Shown here: piece by piece, positions 6,244-7,850 of the stretch
How positions within the stretch are numbered: the first letter of the stretch is position 1
Layout: every line of letters begins with the position of its first letter
Assembly (NCBI GenBank): GCA_937901345.1
Contig: CALCHM010000161.1
Span: forward strand, 1 to 7,850
Reading direction: 5' to 3'
Origin: an uncultured Prevotella sp.
Lineage (GTDB): Bacteria; Bacteroidota; Bacteroidia; Bacteroidales; Bacteroidaceae
Length of the DNA: 7,850 nucleotides
Program-made: the position numbers and the translations under genes
The notes under the pieces: model-generated
Told to the model about the DNA's origin: nothing
Databases searched by the model: none
The model's input: the letters and a program-made list of their open reading frames with translations, nothing else

Positions 6244-6255
6244 CGGCGTGCGTCC
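6237..6255. repeat. GGACGCAC-GGC-GTGCGTCC hairpin
   Basis: A perfect 8-bp inverted repeat with a 3-base loop sits at the end of the tandem array. The GC-rich short hairpin has the look of a dispersed REP-like intergenic element. No T run follows on either strand, so it is not an intrinsic terminator. Confidence 0.6.
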
Positions 6256-6276
6256 ATACGAGACAAGCGGACAGAG

Positions 6277-6340
6277 ACTCTGCGCGAATCAAGCATAAAA
6301 ACACTCCGCACGACTCAAGCAGAACCACGCTCCGCATGGC
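6277..6340. repeat. 26-bp imperfect tandem repeat
   Basis: Units 6277-6302 and 6303-6328 share ACTC(T/C)GC and GA(A/C)TCAAGCA at the same offset. A partial third unit (6329-6340) keeps GCTCCGCA. The units are noticeably diverged from each other. Function is unknown. Confidence 0.6.
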
Positions 6341-6341
6341 A

Positions 6342-6422
6342 TTTTTCCTTTTTCCCTTCTCATTTCCCTTCTCTCATTTCTCTTTTCTCCTTTCTCCTTT
6401 TTCCTTTCTCATTTCTCCTTTC
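6342..6422 (+). repeat. Polypyrimidine tract at the nspC start
   Basis: Of 81 bases only three are purines (A6362, A6376, A6411), each in a CATTTC context. The rest is built from TTTCTCC, TTCC and TTTTT blocks. The tract ends six bases before the nspC ATG, where a ribosome binding site would usually lie, and there is no purine-rich Shine-Dalgarno. A 19-base stretch (6391-6409) is an exact copy of the pyrimidine arm of the galE terminator (6091-6109). Confidence 0.85.
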
Positions 6423-6428
6423 AAAACT

Positions 6429-7586
6429 ATGTACACAAATCCCTACCCTAATCATCCCTCGCCCTGCTACATCCTTGAAGAAGAGAAGTTGCGCCGCAAT
6501 CTCTCGCTCATCAGGAGCATTGCGGAGCGCGCTGGCGTAGAATTTATCTTGGCTTTCAAGGCATTTGCGCTTTGGAAGACGTTCCCCATCTTCCGCGAAT
6601 ACATCACGCACACTACGGCATCGTCGCTCTACGAAGCACGTCTGGCGTTTGAAGAGTTTGGTTCGAAAGCACACACGTATTCGCCTGCCTACGAGGACGA
6701 AACGTTTGATGAAATCGCAAAATGTTCGAGCCACATTTCCTTCAACTCGCTCAGCCAGTTTGCGCGTTTTGCCGACAGAGCAAAGGGCGTGTCGTGCGGT
6801 GTGCGCATCAATCCCGAGTATAGCGAAATCGAGACCGACCTCTACAACCCCTGCGCTCCCGGTTCGCGCTTCGGCGTGTTGGCAAAAGACCTTCCCGCGG
6901 AACTGCCCGCGCAGATTGAAGGTTTCCACTGCCACTGCCATTGCGAAAGTTCGTCGTTCGCACTCGAAAACACGCTCCGCCACATCGAGGAGAAGTTTGG
7001 CGCATGGCTCCCCAAGGTGAAGTGGCTCAATCTGGGTGGCGGCCACCTCGTGACGCGCGCTGACTACGACGTGGACCACCTCATCGGTCTGCTCCAAAAC
7101 TTCCGCGCGAAGTATCCCAACCTCACGGTCATCCTCGAACCCGGCAGCGCCTTTGCTTGGCAAACGGGACCGCTCGTGTCGAAGGTGGTGGACATCGTTG
7201 AAAACCACGGCATCAAGTCCGCCATCCTCAACGTGTCGTTCACCTGCCACATGCCCGACTGCCTTGAAATGCCTTACTGGCCAAAGGTCAGAAATGCCGA
7301 AACCCTTGAGGGCGACGACGCTGCGGGTCACGAAACCGACGCCACCGTTTATCGCCTCGGCGGCAACTCCTGCCTCTCGGGCGACTTCATGGGCTACTGG
7401 CGCTTTGAGCGCGCGCTCCAAGTGGGCGACACCCTCATTTTTGAGGACATGATTCACTACACAACGGTGAAGACCAACATGTTCAACGGCATCCACCACC
7501 CCTCGCTGGCGCTCCTGCGCACGGACGGCACGCTCGAAGTGCTCCGCAACTACCGCTACGAGGACTATCGCGACCGTATGGACTAA
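6429..7586 (+). CDS. nspC: Carboxynorspermidine/carboxyspermidine decarboxylase
   Basis: This PLP enzyme performs the last step of the alternative polyamine route, decarboxylating carboxyspermidine (or carboxynorspermidine) to spermidine (norspermidine) in the cytoplasm. The 385-residue protein starts with PSPCYILEEEKLRRNL (10-25), the usual family opening. The PLP lysine is Lys44 in LAFKAF. Further landmarks are RINPEYSEIE (126-135), PGSRFGV (144-150), GFHCHCHCE (165-173), LNLGGGH (200-206), ILEPGSAFAW (235-244), CHMPDCLEMPYWPKVR (273-288) and GGNSCLSGD (311-319). The C-terminal KTNMFNGIHHPS segment also fits. I chose the ATG at 6429 on family grounds; the frame is open upstream and an ATG at 6336 would add a Phe/Ser-rich tail encoded by the pyrimidine tract. 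By eye the gene is richer in GCG, CGC and GTG codons than its left-hand neighbours. The partner dehydrogenase is not in the window. Confidence 0.93.
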   Translation: MYTNPYPNHPSPCYILEEEKLRRNLSLIRSIAERAGVEFILAFKAFALWKTFPIFREYITHTTASSLYEARLAFEEFGSKAHTYSPAYEDETFDEIAKCSSHISFNSLSQFARFADRAKGVSCGVRINPEYSEIETDLYNPCAPGSRFGVLAKDLPAELPAQIEGFHCHCHCESSSFALENTLRHIEEKFGAWLPKVKWLNLGGGHLVTRADYDVDHLIGLLQNFRAKYPNLTVILEPGSAFAWQTGPLVSKVVDIVENHGIKSAILNVSFTCHMPDCLEMPYWPKVRNAETLEGDDAAGHETDATVYRLGGNSCLSGDFMGYWRFERALQVGDTLIFEDMIHYTTVKTNMFNGIHHPSLALLRTDGTLEVLRNYRYEDYRDRMD

Positions 7587-7589
7587 ACG

Positions 7590-7850
7590 GATTTAACGAA
7601 CCACCGGTGTTTGAGTAATTCCGAGGAGTCAGATTTAACGAAACACCGGTGGTTGAGTAATTCTGAGGGGTCAGATTTAACGAAACATAGGTGGTTGAGT
7701 AATTCCGAGGGGTCAGATTTAACGAAACACCGGTGGTTGAGTAATTCTGAGGGGTCAGATTTAACGAAACATAGGTGGTTGAGTAATTCCGAGGGGTCAG
7801 ATTTAACGAAACACCGGTGGTTGAGTAATTCTGAGGGGTCAGATTTAACG
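7590..7850 (+). repeat. 42-bp tandem repeat array, open at the right edge
   Basis: Six full 42-bp units start at 7590, 7632, 7674, 7716, 7758 and 7800, and nine bases of a seventh start at 7842. The first unit is the most diverged. Units 2, 4 and 6 are identical (type A: CACCGG, TTCTGAGG), as are units 3 and 5 (type B: CATAGG, TTCCGAGG), giving an 84-bp higher-order period. In the plus frame beginning at 7590 every unit is open and reads DLTKHRWLSNSEGS (unit 1: DLTNHRCLSNSEES). The A/B differences are all synonymous there. No ATG lies in that frame, and the array starts three bases after the nspC stop. Units abut without spacers, so this is not a CRISPR array. Confidence 0.95.

Larger units (their letters stand above)
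6012..6428. other. Repeat-rich spacer between galE and nspC
   Basis: The spacer holds, in order, a small TTTCTAA-AAA-TTAGAAA hairpin (6024-6040), the purine/pyrimidine terminator of galE, a 43-46 bp tandem duplication, a GGACGCAC hairpin, a 26-bp imperfect tandem repeat and an 81-base pyrimidine tract. I find no TAnnTTTG box that would serve nspC. One plus frame stays open from about 6207 into nspC, but it runs across the repeats and carries no family match, so I treat it as non-coding. Confidence 0.6.

Noticed and set aside
6237..6255. Intrinsic terminator at the GGACGCAC hairpin
   Set aside because: No T run follows the stem on either strand.
6207..6428. Longer nspC starting at TTG 6207
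   Set aside because: The added residues are translated tandem repeats and the pyrimidine tract, and homologues start near the ATG at 6429.
6360..7499. 379-codon open frame on the minus strand opposite nspC
   Set aside because: It is antisense to a gene with clear NspC motifs, is driven by the GC-rich third positions of nspC, and shows no recognisable domain.
7590..7850. CRISPR array
   Set aside because: The 42-bp units abut directly with no unique spacers, and no cas genes are nearby.

Overview
The window looks like a chromosomal segment from a member of the Bacteroidetes, most likely Bacteroidales and perhaps Prevotella-like. The evidence is the protein families (a DUF4369 lipoprotein, an exported C69 dipeptidase, a yicC-gmk pair, a carboxynorspermidine decarboxylase), the near absence of strong Shine-Dalgarno sequences before the start codons, and promoter-like TAnnTTTGC boxes of the Bacteroidetes sigma factor type. 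The genus is an inference; no rRNA or other phylogenetic marker is present.

Left part (1-2542, minus strand): a likely operon yicC (endoribonuclease family) - gmk (guanylate kinase) - DUF4369 lipoprotein, closed by a clear intrinsic terminator at 195-231. It is read leftwards from a short divergent promoter region (2543-2672). Bases 1-194 hold no gene I can support.

Middle (2673-4970, plus strand): a secreted C69-family dipeptidase whose catalytic Cys sits right after the signal peptide, ended by a strong hairpin terminator (4377-4415). A 555-base gene-free stretch follows (4416-4970). It is rich in perfect inverted repeats, and on the minus strand it reads as promoter box, serial hairpins, then terminator. 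I propose this as a candidate small RNA.

Right part (4971-7850, plus strand): galE (UDP-glucose/UDP-hexosamine 4-epimerase), with a codon choice that looks optimised for high expression, ends in an unusual terminator whose stem is almost pure purine against pure pyrimidine. A 417-base repeat-rich spacer (6012-6428) separates it from nspC (carboxynorspermidine/carboxyspermidine decarboxylase). The spacer contains a 43-46 bp tandem duplication, a GGACGCAC hairpin, a 26-bp imperfect tandem repeat and an 81-base polypyrimidine tract that abuts the nspC start. Immediately after nspC, a 42-bp tandem array begins and runs off the right edge. Its two alternating unit types differ only at positions that are synonymous in one open plus frame, the same frame as nspC.

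Functionally this is mostly housekeeping: nucleotide metabolism and RNA turnover on the left, peptide hydrolysis in the envelope, nucleotide-sugar supply, and polyamine synthesis. The less explained material is in the three non-coding or repetitive regions: 4416-4970, 6012-6428 and 7587-7850.
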